Made by a program: the position numbers and the translations under genes. Positions 24,754 to 37,662 of a DNA stretch of 64,000 nucleotides are shown here, one piece after another. Under the pieces are notes generated by a model, which did not search any database, was not told the DNA's origin, and worked only from the letters and a program-made list of their open reading frames with translations. Position 1 is the first letter of the stretch. Every line of letters begins with the position of its first letter. The DNA is from Eucommia ulmoides (lineage: Eukaryota; Streptophyta; Magnoliopsida; Garryales; Eucommiaceae). Location of the stretch: assembly GCA_016647705.1 (NCBI GenBank), contig CM028326.1, forward strand, positions 17,609,901 to 17,673,900. The letters are read 5' to 3'.

Positions 24754-24772
24754 AACCTAGGTTCTGATACCA
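24754..24772 (-). other. tRNA-iMet primer-binding site
   Basis: On the minus strand TGGTATCAGAACCTAGGTT closely matches the iMet primer site TGGTATCAGAGCCAGGTT used by many plant Ty3 and Ty1 elements. CAAA separates it from the LTR end at 24777. It fixes the orientation of this LTR and of its solo copy at 154-14295. Confidence 0.85.
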
Positions 24773-24893
24773 CAAATGTCACACCCTACCCTGGGCACCC
24801 ATGACCCGAGGCCGGGCGTGACGTCGACATGATGCTACCTGCCCAATCAACTAAATACATATAGATACACATCAATACACGTGCTACTGTAAA

Positions 24894-25008
<115 letters not shown>

Positions 25009-25547
25009 TCCAAAATACCTAAACCTTCCACGGTTCACATCTGACCGCTCACCTCCAAACGGACCCTACCACCAGACTCTACCTAGTGCCAGTAGTGGAC
25101 CGACTTCTAGCCGTGGTACTTGAAACCAAAAATTTTATCGGTGTACTGTCTTCATAATAAAAATATTTAATTTAATGGATCAAATAAAATTGATAAATAC
25201 TACCTTTCAAAATATAATATTTTATAATCACATACCTGGTTGAAAATCTAGTTCCACTACCACCAATAAAATGTAATAACATAAAGCTAAGCGTATATCG
25301 TATACCATATTGAAACCAATTTCCAAACTGTCACCCATACTGAAACCAATTTCCAAACTGTCACCCATGTAATGAAATTGTATATTTAACACACCCAACT
25401 ATTTTAAGTCAATCAGTTCAGGCAATTTGTCGTAAAAAAAAAAAAACAAAAACAAAAAAAAAAAAAAAAAAAACACCCCACACTCATCTCCTACTAGCCA
25501 TAAGATCGTTTTTACCTCACGATTGGGAGCTGCAACGGTATCGTACC

Positions 25548-25800
25548 ACCTGCAAGTTTTGCATTCCTGACGAGTCCTCTTGAAAAGTCATAATATAATC
25601 AACCACCTACCGAACTAATCCTCCGAACAGGTCATAATATAATCAACCACTTGCCGGACTAACCCTTCAAACAAGTCATAATATAATCAACCACATGCGG
25701 GATTAACCCTCCGAACAGGTCATAATATCAACAACCACCTACCAGACTAACCCTCCGGATAGGTCAAAACCATCCCGTAGGACATGCCCTTATGACGGAA
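25548..25800. repeat. ~43-bp minisatellite, six units
   Basis: Counterpart of 852-1240, with CCACCTACCGGACTAATCCT then CAGGTCATAATATAATCAA units. Confidence 0.75.
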
Positions 25801-27227
25801 TCAAAACTATGGCGTAGTCGGACACACACAACATTTTCACATTTTTCCCTTTTCCATTTTCACAAAATCCACATTTAAAACCCACTTAATCCATATAAGT
25901 CACAAAATCATTCATTTTCAAATCAACACATTTTTTTCCAAGAAACATATTTCTCCACAATTTATGCAAAAATAAGATTTTATAAATTTATATAGAAGAC
26001 ATTACACTCACCTCATTTTTCGCACTGCAAAAATACTGACGCTCAAAATCTACTGGGATGCTGGCGCCTGCGAACCTAATAGGGCCTAAATTAATATTTT
26101 ATTTTAAACTACCCTAATACGCAATGCATGACCCTAAATTATGAAATTTCCCATTCCCCAAATTTGATTGTATAAATTACTATTTACCCCAATTCACGAC
26201 ATTAAGATTTACTGTACAATATTTTTAAAATTAGCAGTGGTAAACATTATTATTGTCACGATTATTAATTTTAATAGTTACAAAAATTTTAATGGTAAAA
26301 ATTCAATTTTTAACAAAATTAGAAATTAGTCGAAATTTTACCCTTTTTATAAATTGTTGAAGTTCATTGTTTTTTGCCCAGGTCTTCACCGCCGTGGCGA
26401 CGATCTCATTGCTGCGGCAACGCTACTGCAGTTCTGCTCACAGGACTTCACCGCTGCGGTGACGAATCTCACCGCTGCAGCGATGGTCGTCTTCTTCCCG
26501 TTTCTAGTTTCTGCTTCCACTTTCAAACGACCATTTCTTTCTCTCCCCTCACTAACTCCAGCGGCCTACACCGTTCATACTCACACGCGATACACACACA
26601 CTCACGTGCCCTCACCAAATACCCACTTCACCCTTGGATCAAGAAGGACAATACACACACACACCTCCACGCCGGACGAACGGTAACTAACCACACACAC
26701 ACCCACACGCGGTCACTTTCGACGACAAACACATTGCCAGCGACGAACAAAACACACACCTACGCTCACACACACTGTCGACCAGAACAATACCCCGCCA
26801 CCGCTGTCTACACACTCCAACGATACCATCCACCAACCGAACACACCCACAAGGCCGACCGACAAGACCCCTGCCGACCTACTTCTCTGAATTCCCTTCC
26901 AAATATTTTTTTTCTTCTTTTCAAGGCCTCTCGGTTGCATGGGATGTATATATATATATATAGGTAGGTAGGTAGTTTGGTGGATTACAATTCAAACCCA
27001 CTACCCTCCTCTTAGTATTTAAAATTCCTAATTACATCAATCTTTCTCTTTTTTTTTTTCTTTGAGTTTTTGTTTAGACCCAAAACAAGAATTAGGTTTT
27101 GTAAAAATTTCAGATTAACCTCCTAAAATTTTAAATTGAATTTTATTTAACACAATCTACCCCATTATTTTCTACATGTTCTAGAATGCAACTAAAATTA
27201 GGCATATGCGAAAGTTAGGGTCTTACA

Positions 27228-28097
27228 GCTAGGTCACTCTCAAGAGAAACCTTCTGCTCTTGAAGAATGCAAAGGTCTTTCTCAAGTCGATTTGACTCTG
27301 TCAGCTGATGCATAAGCTGAGTATCCAACTCAGTCATATCAACTGAGCTCCCTGCCAACGCAAAAGATAAGTGGGTGCTCTGCAAAATAGTTTTGATTTC
27401 GATCTAAAATCTATAAAACAACTTATTCACACATACTAAGGAAAACAAAATTACTCAGGAAGTTATAGTGCTTCAGTACAACTGGAGGCATCCTTATATC
27501 ATCAGATGAAAACTCTCAATTACCTTTGAAGAAGAGGTATCACCTCTGCCAACCTTCTTTCACCATAGCAGGAAGGCCGATAAGGAAAGAGTACTTCTTG
27601 ATGGATGAATAATAATATCTCCCAGTACTGTGTAGAAATTTGAGGGAACATTGTTCACCTGATAAAGAGCTAAAGCCCCTATGATCTAACAGAATCCGTT
27701 AGGTGCTAATTGGGCCAGAGTGATCTCTAATTGACGAAAGAGGTTGTGAAGAAAAGAGGCTAAGGGGAAGCCTAAAGCCATATTCGAACATCCACACAAA
27801 GAGACATATTTCATCATCTTTAGCGCTATAAGGACGTTCGTCCCCAAATGGAACCCTAATTGAAATCGACGAAGGAATATTGTATTTTTCTCAGAATGAC
27901 TCAAGTCATTCCTCCCTAAAGGAACTAGCACCATGATTTCCCCAATTAATTGGGGAATCGGTGGATGGACAGGCTTTAGGAAACGTCGCCGGCTCTGAAA
28001 AAGGAGTTGAGGACGAACTAACCTTCGCCAAACTGTTAGATGGACTCAAAATCATTTTAAGACAGAATAACAAAAATGAAAAATTGAGCGCAAACAA
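27228..28097 (-). pseudogene. Decayed retroelement ORF of the 'putative gypsy-type transposon' family
   Basis: Read on the minus strand, a frame from a Met at 28055 gives a Ser/Pro-rich start, then FREE and a TGA, another TGA, EKYNIPSS, IRVPFGDERPYSAKDDEICL and WMFEYGF. A shifted frame continues PLASFLHNLFRQLEITLAQL and APNGF. The 27228-27360 stretch is a heptad-like segment with LTESNRLEKDLCILQEQ that could be the family's C-terminal coiled coil. The organisation matches the copy at 63509-64000. The family (Pfam 'Transposase (putative), gypsy type') has no established biochemical function. Multiple stops and frameshifts make this copy non-functional, and the Del-type LTR abuts it at 27228. 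Confidence 0.6.
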
Positions 28098-28380
28098 CTA
28101 TACAATCAGGAAATTGGATGAAGTCAAGAACTTACGCGAATGGAGAGGTGATCTTTCGTCTCACTTCTTTGAATCATCATGAAAGTCAGAAGGACAAATT
28201 ACATGGGAGAAATTCCCGCCCACGATTAATAAAGGCTTGAAAGCCTTGATAGGTTGGAGCGAGTTAATAATCTGACCTAGAAGAAGTAACTCAGAAATCA
28301 CTTCGGGTTGAACACACTAGCACCGGGAATGAGGTCAACTCATAATAAACGGCCCGATACATGAATAGAAAGAAGGCCTT
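28098..28380 (-). other. Leader of the minus-strand retroelement
   Basis: Non-coding sequence homologous in inverted orientation to about 63090-63500: shared CGGGAATTTCTCCCATGTAA, TTTGTCCTTCTGACTTTC, GACGAAAGATCACCT and TTATTATGAGTTGACCT blocks. Confidence 0.55.
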
Positions 28381-28790
28381 ATAAAGAAACCCAATAGGAA
28401 ATAAATAAAGCCCACAGTAGAAGGCCATTTAAAGATAAGCCCAAAAACCCCACGAGCCCACACATGAGGATAATTGCAACAAACCTACCATTCATAGCGA
28501 GATCACCGATAAATCTTAAGCAAGTAGGAGAGTATCGTGGAGGACGCGACTTCACCAACAAAACGGCACAAATTAAGAAGTCTATATAAAGGAAAGGCAT
28601 CAACATGTTATTTTATCCCTCAAGTACTTGATCTCTCACTAAAAAACATACTAATTTATTCTCACGCCGAAGGTTCTTTGGCCGACACCACACCGGTGTC
28701 CCTTTGAGCTAATCGATTTTACAGGTCATAGCTACAGATTGTGGAGGTCTTTGGCACATCGTAGATCTTTTGTACGTGCTAGGAATTTTT
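28381..28790 (+). repeat. Candidate TAT-type LTR end with promoter
   Basis: A TATA box TCTATATAAAGG at about 28582, then ACGCCGAAGGTTCTTTGGCC near 28662, resembles the ACGCCAGAGGGGCTTCACCG block of the TAT LTR at about 52420. TTTTACAGGT and a weak primer-site-like TTGGCACATCGTAGATC (28751) follow. The 5' limit is not determined. Confidence 0.35.
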
Positions 28791-28799
28791 GGAAACATA

Positions 28800-28962
28800 A
28801 GAACTCACAAGAATAAGTCCTCTCTAGGATTGAAACGGCTTCTTCATCTGGCGCTTGGGCTTCTTCGGTGCCTCTGACTCTCTATCCATGCTATCGCCAC
28901 CGCCACCGCCATTGTTATTGTTGTTGTTCTTATTTCTTTCTCATTTCGATTCAGCCTCTATC
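28800..28962 (-). pseudogene. 5' fragment of an RLT-like homeodomain-DDT gene
   Basis: On the minus strand a frame reads an Asn run, a Gly run, then DSMDRESEAPKKPKRQMKK and PFQS before a TAG. KPKRQMKxPFQ is the start of the homeodomain in plant RINGLET (RLT) chromatin-remodelling partners, where it is followed by a leucine-rich helix. Directly after the stop the other frame gives LERTYSCEF, consistent with a small deletion in homeodomain helix 1. The match ends there, where retroelement-like sequence starts. A pyrimidine-rich leader-like segment precedes it (28963-29100). The assignment is from memory of the family and rests on about 20 residues. It is truncated and frameshifted, not a working gene. 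Confidence 0.5.
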
Positions 28963-29299
28963 TGATAATCGACCTCAACTACAAACCCTAAAAATCGATA
29001 CCCACAACCCTATTCTCTCTCTTTTTAAAAACCAAACCAATGAATCGTGGCAATGAAAGAATTAAAGGTAAATAAAAGTCAAAGAATAACAAAATACATA
29101 AATAGAATTTGGAGATTGATAGGTGTAAAACACCTATCTAATTCTAAACCGAATTTGCTAGTTTTCGAGAATTTTATTATAGTTTGAATACCTTTTTAGT
29201 TGTTTTTATTAGTCAGGAGAAGGGATGTCAACAATCGGTGAACCGAGCGAAAAGAGAGAGAAAAGGGTAGCAAAAAAGATGAAAAAAGGAGGTTTCAAA

Positions 29300-29705
29300 G
29301 AACAGTGCAAATCCACCTAGGCAAAGTATCCACCGCCTAGGCGAAAATTCACTAGAAAGTTGCAAAAGCTGAAGAATTGAATCCGCCTAGGCGAAGTATC
29401 CACCGCCTAGGCGAAAATCCGCCAGAAGGTTGCAAGGGCTGAAGTATTGAATCCGCCTAGGCGAAGTTTCCACCGCCTAGGTGGAAATCTATCAGAACGC
29501 TGGAAGTGCTGAACTGCTGGAAGAGCTGCACTGCTATAAATCTGCCTAGGCGAAATAGCTACCGCCTAGGCGGAAATCCGTTAGAAAGAATAGGTGCCCA
29601 AGGAGTTAGTGCTCCGCTTAGGCGAAGAAATCATCTCCTAGGCGAAATTCTAACTGACTTAACCTCCGCCTAGGCGAAGATTCTACCGCTTAGGCGGATT
29701 CCGCA
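29300..29705. repeat. Tandem palindromic repeats in U3 of the 5' LTR
   Basis: Units of about 67 bp start near 29312, 29380, 29449, 29538, 29610 and 29662. Each has paired CCGCCTAGGCG motifs 12-16 bp apart separated by AAGTATCCA-like spacers. The 3' LTR has the same array at 40675-41045. Confidence 0.85.
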
Positions 29706-29750
29706 GAACAGCCCAAAATATCTGTTTAGATATTTTTGAACCCCTAGGCC

Positions 29751-29760
29751 TATATATACC
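29751..29760 (+). promoter_or_regulatory. TATA box of the Athila 5' LTR
   Basis: TATATATACC just after the palindrome array and upstream of CCCACGTCTGAAACAGGG. The 3' LTR has the weaker TATATACTCT (41094-41103). Confidence 0.65.
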
Positions 29761-30735
29761 CCTTTCCCACGTCTGAAACAGGGAGTTGAAAAACCCTAAC
29801 CCTAATAGAAAGCTCTTAAGATATATTTTGAAGATCAGGAAGGAGGTTCATCATTCGGACAAACAAAAATCACTTGTGGATCGATCATTAGCGACAGTGA
29901 ACCGTTTCACTTCCAAATTTGATCGTTTCTCTCTTGTTTTTATCTTTGTAATCACTTTTTCATATCTAAGAATGTTGAATCCCTCTTATTTTGTATGGTA
30001 TATGGCTAAGATCTTATAGTATTAGTTAAATGTTACTTAGGTGTAGTTGAAATCATGTAATTGTTAAGTTGAATGAATTAGTGTTACTCTAATGTGTTGT
30101 TTGTCTAAATCCGATTGTGTTTACCATTATTCTTGATATCATGCTAGTATTGATAAATCGAGAATACGGGGTTTGACACTCGGGAGAGGTAACCCTGGAT
30201 TCAGACTAGGGTAAATACGACGTGACGTTCTAATGACCCAGGAGGGCATTAGAACGTATGCAATCCATGACGTTGGCTAAAGACTCACGCGACCTAGGGT
30301 CGTTAAGGCGTTGAAGGGGACTTCCTCGTTGACACGAAGTCATGTAATCCCCCGTCTTACACTCGAGAGAGGTAGCGGATGAGTAATTGATACAGAGATT
30401 ATCGGACTAGATAGAAAACCATTATAGCTAACTTAATGACTTCAATTATGTATTATGTGAAAGAAATCAATGCCTAAGTAATTAGTGTAATTAAAACTAA
30501 CTTCATAGTTGTCGTTATTCTTAGTATATTAATTAGAAAACAAACAAAATTTGATTAGTCGAGATAATATGAAACTATTGAAATCGTAATACTCAACCAA
30601 ATTACCTGCCTTCCCAGTGGAACGATATCCAATCTTACAAGATCCATTATATTAAAACTAGACCTCGTATACTTGCGAGTAGTCCAATCACCGCGAGGAG
30701 GAAAAGGTTGTGAATCCTCGCACGTGACAAGTTTT

Positions 30736-30753
30736 TGGCACCGTTGCCGGGGA
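30736..30753 (+). other. tRNA-Asp primer-binding site
   Basis: TGGCACCGTTGCCGGGGA matches the complement of the 3' end of plant tRNA-Asp at 17 of 18 positions. AGTTTT separates it from the LTR end. Confidence 0.9.
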
Positions 30754-30880
30754 TCGGCAATGTGTTTTTCAATTAAGTTGATATTGTGATCCAGTAGTTG
30801 AATGTTAATCACAATAATTCTTTTGCCTTTAAATTTTATTCAATTTATTTATTTATTTATCTATTGAATTTGAGCAGTGC

Positions 30881-33800
30881 ATGTGGCGTAGTCAACGGAT
30901 TGCTAAACAGAAAGAAGAAAAAGCAATCGCAATGGCTGGCGGACGTGAGAATATTCCGCAACCACAGGAGCTGCAAGCACTCCAGCCTCCGAAGCATGAG
31001 AGGCCACAACGAGTCCTTTGGGACTATTATCGGCCACTCATGTTGGACAATTATTCTGGGATCTGGAGGCAGCCCATGCAAGCTAATAATTTCGAGTTGA
31101 AGCCCGCCCTCATCAACATGGTTCAGCAAAACCAATATGGCGGGAACTTTCACGAAGACCCGACCGTACACTTGGAAACCTTTCTTGAGATCTGTGACAC
31201 CGTCAAGATTAACGGAGTTGCCGAAGACGTTATACGGTTGAGGTTATTTTCGTTCTCCTTACGAGACAAGGCAAGGGGATGGTTTCAATCAATTCAACCG
31301 GGGAGCATTAACACTTGGGAGGACCTTGCACAAAGGTTCCTCACTAAGTTCTTTCCACCCTCGAGGACTTCTCAACTCCGCGGCGAGATTGTGCAGTTTC
31401 GCCAGAGAGATTTCAAGCCGTTATTTGAGGCATGGGAGAGATTTAAAGACTTATTGAGAAGGTGCCCACAACACGGTTATCAAGATTGGTTTCAAACCCA
31501 ATTATTTTATAACGGGTTGAATGGCTAGACAAGAACAATAGTCGATGCAGCCTCAGGGGGATCGTTGTTATCCAAAACCCTTACCGAAGCAAATGCTTTA
31601 TTGGAAGAGATGGCGGCTAATAACTATCAATGGCCGAATGAGAAGAACATGGGAAGACAGGTCGCTTCTATCCAAGAATCTGACCACATTTCAACGTTAT
31701 CTGCCCAAGTGTCCAAGCTCTCAGACTAATTAGTCGCCTTACCTACGAAAGGAGCTTTGTCAAGTCAAGTGGAAGAGATAGCGGCAAGTAGTTCTCAATC
31801 TGAATTGGATAACGAGTTCGAGGAATGCCATTTTCTGAATAACCGTGCCTACACTTTCAGGCCGGCTACCAAAATTCCGATTCATTACAATCCTGGACTT
31901 CGTAACCATGAGAACTTCTCATATGCGAATAATCAGAATACTTTGCGGCCACCTCCGGGTTATGGAAATCAAGCTTTGGGATATCCAATGCAATCTAATT
32001 GTTCAATGAAACAACCACCTTTGCACAATCCGAAGTCAAATTTGGATAAGATTTTGGGTTTATTTATGAAGGAGACACAGACTATGATGCGTGAGACGCA
32101 TAATCGGCTGAATAAACATGAATCACGGCTGGACTCTATTGATACCACTTGTACAAACTCTAATGCCACGGTGAAGGCTCTTGAGACTCAAATCGCGTAG
32201 CTTACTAGGGCCATTCAAGAACAACAAAAGGGGAAGTCTCCAAGCAACACGAAAACCAACCCTCATGAATGCATGGCGATTAAGTTGAGGAGCAGAAGAG
32301 ACATGGAAGTGAGGAGGCCTATGGAAACCGAGTTGGGAGTGAATCGTGAGTTTCCGGATGATGAACCAAGAACTAGTACAAAAGAAGAAGTTGATGCTAA
32401 AATCGATGAAGGAAACAAGAAGCCGAGTAAAGTCGTAAAAGGGGATAATAGCAAGGAGAAAGTCGAGGAGAAAAGAAGAGATGAAAGGGTGATACCGGGC
32501 CGAGTAATATTTTCAAAGAATCCACCGTTTCTAACAAACCCCATTGCCATATCCTCAAAGATTCCAAAAGAGGAAGTTGGATGCCCAATTTGAGAAATTT
32601 CTTGAAATCTTCAAGAAAATCCACATCAACATACCTTTTGCGGATGCATTGGAACAAATGCCCAACTATGGCAGGTTCTTGAAGGACATCATGACAAAGA
32701 AGAGGAAGTTGGAGGATTATAAAACGGTGAAGCTAACTGAGGAGTGTAGTGCAATACTACAAAGGAAGTTACCTACCAAATTGAAGGATCCTGGTAGTTT
32801 CACAATTCCATGTACTATCGGGAAATCTCATTTTGATAAGGCGCTTTGTGATCTTGGGGTGAGTATCAAATTAATGCCTTCTTCCGTTTATCGGAAGTTA
32901 GGACTTAGAAGTGCAAAGCCGACAATGATCTCTCTTCAAATGGCGGATTGTTCATTAACCTATCCAAAAGGTATAATTGAGGATGTGTTAGTGAAAGTAG
33001 ATAAATTCTATTTCTGGTGGATTTCGTTGTACTTGAAATAGAAGAAGATAGAGAAATCTCGATCATCCTGGGAAGACCTTTCCTTGCAACGGGAAAGGCC
33101 TTGATAGATGTGCATAATGGAAATCTAACGTTGAGAGTCAATGATGAAGAAATAAGGTTCAACATCTTTAGAACAATGAACTTTCCAGATGAACCTCTCA
33201 ATTGCAATCGAGTTGACATTATGGACTCTTGCGTGAGGGAGTTCTTTCTTGCAACTATGGAAATGGATTCATTAGAGCACACACTCGCCAATTCCTTATC
33301 TATGTGGGATCTTGGTGAAGTAGGCTCTACCATGGAACTTGAGGTTGTGGACTACGTGCTGACTTTGGATGCTCAATCTAAAGACGTAGAAGATCCTATT
33401 CATGTGGTGAAAATTGAAGAAGTTGAAGACTCTCCTGAGGAATCAAATCCATCTTACAGTGGGTTATTACTCAAGCAATTACCGGATCACCTTCGATATA
33501 TCTTTTTGGGAGAGAATTTGATCGATCCGGTTATAATTTCATCAACTCTAACGGAAGAAGAGGAGAGTAAGTTGCTAAGAATCTTAAAGAGGCACCGATC
33601 CGCTTTTGTGTGGTCTATTTCGGATATCAAAGGAATTAGCCCCTCGGTTTGTATGCATAAGATTTTGATGGAGGATGAGTTTAAACCCTCCATTGAACAT
33701 CAATGGCGGCTAAATCCGGCTATGAAGGAAGTGGTGAGAGCGGAGGTGTTGAAGCTTTTGAATGTGGGAATCATATACGCTATATCCGATAGTGAGTGGG

Positions 33801-36345
33801 TTAGCCCGGTGCAAGTGGTGCACAAGAAAAGAGGTATGACGGTGGTTAAGAATGAGAAAGACGACCTTATTCCTACACGGACCATCACGGGATGGCGTGT
33901 ATGCATTGATTATAGAAGATTGAATAAGGCGACGAGGAATTATCATTTTCCTCTTCGTTTCATTGACCAAATACTAGATCGATTAGCCGGATACGAGTAC
34001 TATTGCTTCCTTGATGGCTATTCAGGTTACAATTAAATAGCCATTGCACCGGAGGACCAAGAAAAGACTATTTTCACATGCCCGTATGGAACGTTTGCTT
34101 ATCGACGTATACCGTTTGGTCTTTGCAATGCACCGGCAACTTTCCAACGGTGTATGATGGTGATATTTTCTGATATGGTAGAGGAGAAAATAGAAATCTT
34201 CATGGATGACTTCTCAGTCTTTGGGTTGTCCTTTGATCACTGTCTCTACAATCTGGCACTTGTTCTCGACCGATGTGAAGAGAAGAATTTGGTTCTAAAT
34301 TAGGAGAAGTGCCATTTTATGGTTAAAGAGGGGATTGTCCGAGGGCATCGAGTCTCTTCTAAGGGGCTTGAGGTGGACCGAGCAAAGATTAAAACGATTG
34401 AGAAGCTTCCGCCACCGATTAATGTGAAAGGAGTTTGAAGTTTCTTGGGGCATGCCGGCTTCTACCGGCGCTTTATTAAGGACTTCTCGAAGACGGTGAA
34501 GCCGTTATGTCACCTTCTTGAGAAGGATGCCTTATTTGAATTCAATGAGGCTTGCATGGAGGCTTTCAAGGCGATAAAGGAGAAGTTGATCACGGCTCCA
34601 ATAATGGTCGCTTCAGATTGGGAAATGCTATTTGAGATAATGTGTGATGCGAGTGACTATGCCGTTGGCGCGGTGTTAGGCCAACGGAAGGAGAAGATCT
34701 TCCGATCAATCTATTATGCAAGTAAGACATTGAATGATGCCCAGGAGAATTACACCACGACCGAAAAAGAAATACTAGCGGTGGTCTTTGCTTGTGATAA
34801 ATTTCGGTCTTATATTATTGGGTTAAAAGTGATCGTCTACACGGATCACGCGGCTATCCGGTACTTTTTTGCAAAGAAAAATGCTAAGCCGAGATTGATA
34901 AGGTGGATTCTTCTATTGCAAGAATTTGATGCTGAAATCAGGGACAAAAAGGAGAGTGAGAACGTTGTTGCCGACCATTTATCGAGGTTGATTTAAGAAG
35001 ACGTTGGTGAGGAGCATTACGGAGTGTTCCCTGACGAACAATTATTTTCAGTGGACAATGCACTTCCATGGTATGCGGACATTGTTAATTATCTTGCTTG
35101 TGACGTGTTACCACCTGAGTTGACGGGAGCCCAAAGGAAGAAATTTCTTTTTGATGCTAAGTATTATCTGTGGGACGAGCCATTGCTATTCAAGAAATGT
35201 GCTGATCAGGTGATTCAGAGATGTGTTCCAGAGAAAGAAATGGCTAGTATTCTCTACCATTGCCATTCATCACCTTGTCGGGCCATTTTAGAGCGACTCG
35301 CACAGCATCGAAAGTACTTCAATCAGGTTTTTACTGTCCTTCTTTGTTTAAAGATTCATATACATTTGTGAAAACCTGTGATAGATGTCAAATAGTGGGT
35401 AACATATCGATAAGGCATGAATTGTCACTGAGGTCAATTCTTGAGCTTGAGTTATTTGATGTGTGGGGTATAAACCTCATGGGGCCATTTTCGCCGTCAT
35501 TTGGTAAGGAGTATATTCTGTTAGCGGTGGACTATGTGTCTAAATGGGTTGAAGCCGTAACAACACCTACAAATGATACCAAAGTGGTTTTAAAGTTCCT
35601 TCAGCACAATGTCATGACACGGTTCAGGACACCTCGAGCCTTAATCAGTGATGAGAGAACCCACTTTTGTAACAAAATGCTAAACGCTTTATTGGCAAAG
35701 TATGGGGTTAGACACAAAGTGGCGCTACCATACCACCCACAGACAAATGGCCAAGCTGAAGTTTCAAACCGAGAAATCAAGCAAATTCTGGAGAAAATGG
35801 TTCATATTAATCGCAAGGATTGGGCGGTGAAGCTTGATCATGCTTTATAGGCTTATCGCACGACTTTTAAGACACCGATCGACATGTCGCCGTATCAATT
35901 GGTGTTTGAAAAAGCGTGTTATTTGCCCGTTGAATTAGAGCACCATGCATTCTGGGCGATTAAGAAACTCAATTTTGACATAAAAGCTTCTGGTGCGCAA
36001 CGTCTCCTCCAATTGAATGAAATAGAGGAATTCCGGCATGAGGCTTATGAGAATGCCAAGCTCTACAGAGATAAAATGAATAGGTGGCATGATAAAATAA
36101 TAGTCCGAAGGGAGTTCAATCCTAGCCAACAGGTTTTATTGTTTAACTCAAGGTTGAGACTCTTTCCCGGAAAGTTGAAGTCCCGATGGTCCGGACCGTT
36201 CCGGATCAAGCATATTTATCCACTTGGTGTTATCGAGCTAGAAGGCGAAGACGGATGAACTTTCCGAGTCAACGGGGAGCGGATCAAGCATTACTTCAAG
36301 GATGAAGAGCGAGTTGTGGAGAACATCTCCCTCGTTGAAGGATAG
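30881..36345 (+). pseudogene. Athila gag-pol (decayed)
   Basis: Gag starts at the ATG at 30881; its capsid-like domain includes FLEICDTVKINGV and DKARGWFQSI (about residues 90-150). The aspartic protease has CDLGVSIKLMPSSVYRKLGL (about 32850-32910) and IILGRPFLATG (33061). RT has WRVCIDYRRLNKATRN, FCNAP-type IPFGLCNAPATFQR and the catalytic FMDDF (about 34201). RNase H has [12 protein letters not shown] (about 34642). Integrase has the zinc finger in two frames, VTRF-ISDE and NGQAEV. In-frame stops: TAG 31526, TAA 31727, TAG 32198, TAA 34034, TAG 34301, TGA 34436, TAA 34994, TAG 35848, TGA 36256. Frameshifts lie near 32560, 33020 and 35280. The first integrase catalytic Asp is Asn (AAC, 35473). 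Confidence 0.93.
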
Positions 36346-37662
36346 AGCCGGAATTCATTAATGTCCATGCTAGGGACGTAAAACCAAGCAACAATTTTTT
36401 TGATATGTCATCAAGGGTAACGTATATTCCCAACTTATATATATAAATTACTTTTTGGAGATCGTTTTGATCTCGTAAATACTATTTTTTGTGGTGAATT
36501 GATGAGGCTAGACACTTAGGATTGATTTGCATGCTAGAACTCATTTGAGGAATGAAGAGGAAATAAGAGGTGTAGAGAAACAATGTGAAAACCTGAAGGA
36601 ATCCAGCTTAACTCCACACTGACAAAATTTTGCCTAGGCAGAAAAACCACCTCTCAGGCGAAAAATGGACAAAAGGGCTAAGGAAACTTACTGGCGTAAA
36701 TTTGCCTAGGCGGAAATAAGAAGCAAAAAGCTTAATTTTTATACTGCCGTAAGTTCGCTCAGGTGGTAAAACCACCGCCTAAGCAAAACAAATTGAAGAA
36801 AAACTGAGTTTCACACTGGTGTAAACTCGCTAAGGCGGAAAACCCACCGCCTAAGCGGATTTACGACCAAATCAGGGTTTCACACTGGTGTAAACTCGCC
36901 CGGGCGGAAAAATCACCGCCTAGGCGGATTTACACCAAAAGGTTTTTAAAAAGAAAAAGGCGCTATTTCGCCCAGGCGGTAAAACTACCGCCTAGGCGGA
37001 TTTACGCGACCCTTGTTTTTAAAACGAACAGTCCACTTCGCAAATGGCATTTCCCTCCTAAAAATTTCAAGAAACCTTTCAACTTCACCATCCCAAATTC
37101 CTTCCTCCCTCTAAAGATTCATTCTATAGTGCTAAAAACTTGGATTTGCACCAAGAATCTTCGCCCAAACAGTGGAATTCCTCTTCCCATTCTCGAAAAT
37201 TAGGGTTCGAATGGTGAAACAGTGCGAAATTGCCATTCTCCACTAATTTGATCAAATATTTCAACAAGTAAGTGTCAATGATCCTATTTTTCATTTAGTG
37301 GTTGAATTATTTGCTTCATTTGCTCATTTGTTTCAAAAATCTTTGGATTTGATTGGAACCCTAAACCCTTTTAAACCCTAAGTTGCAATTTTCATGCTAT
37401 TTGGGATTGAGGAATGAAAAATGGTAAACCCTATCATGTTTTTGTGTTGATATACAATGTGAATCATTTAGTTTGCACTACATTGAGACAAAAATGTGAT
37501 TTGGTTATGGTTGGTGGGATATCTTGTGAGATTTGTATTATTTGGCTTTGATTGGCATATGTTTGATAAGTAGGGGCATTGTGTGTTCGCTAACAAGGGT
37601 TTGAATTACTTGTTCTATTGTTGTTATTGTGGTTGGTGCTGTGATTTTAATTTTTAGGAAAA
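36346..37662 (+). other. Spacer between gag-pol and the third ORF
   Basis: Non-coding. 36620-37015 has about six pairs of CGCCTAGGCGGATTTAC-type palindromic units alternating with GTGTAAACTCGC. A pyrimidine-rich acceptor-like AATTTTTAG sits just before the ORF start at 37663, which fits expression of the third ORF from a spliced RNA (inference). Confidence 0.6.

Larger units (their letters stand above)
29117..30729 (+). repeat. 5' LTR of the Athila element
   Basis: 1613 bp, TGATAGGTGT to GCACGTGACA. 29300-29700 has about six ~67-bp units carrying CGCCTAGGCG palindromes. The TATA box TATATATACC is at 29751-29760. A conserved AACGACCCTAGGTCG-type block and the CTCGTATACTTGCGAGTAGT landmark follow. 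Confidence 0.93.

Noticed and set aside
30555..31171. Minus-strand frames over the start of Athila gag
   Set aside because: Antisense to gag and the LTR; no family similarity.
36620..37015. CGCCTAGGCG repeat arrays (also 29300-29700, 10720-11000) as possible CRISPR
   Set aside because: Repeats are short palindromes with uneven spacing, lie in plant LTR elements, and there are no cas genes.
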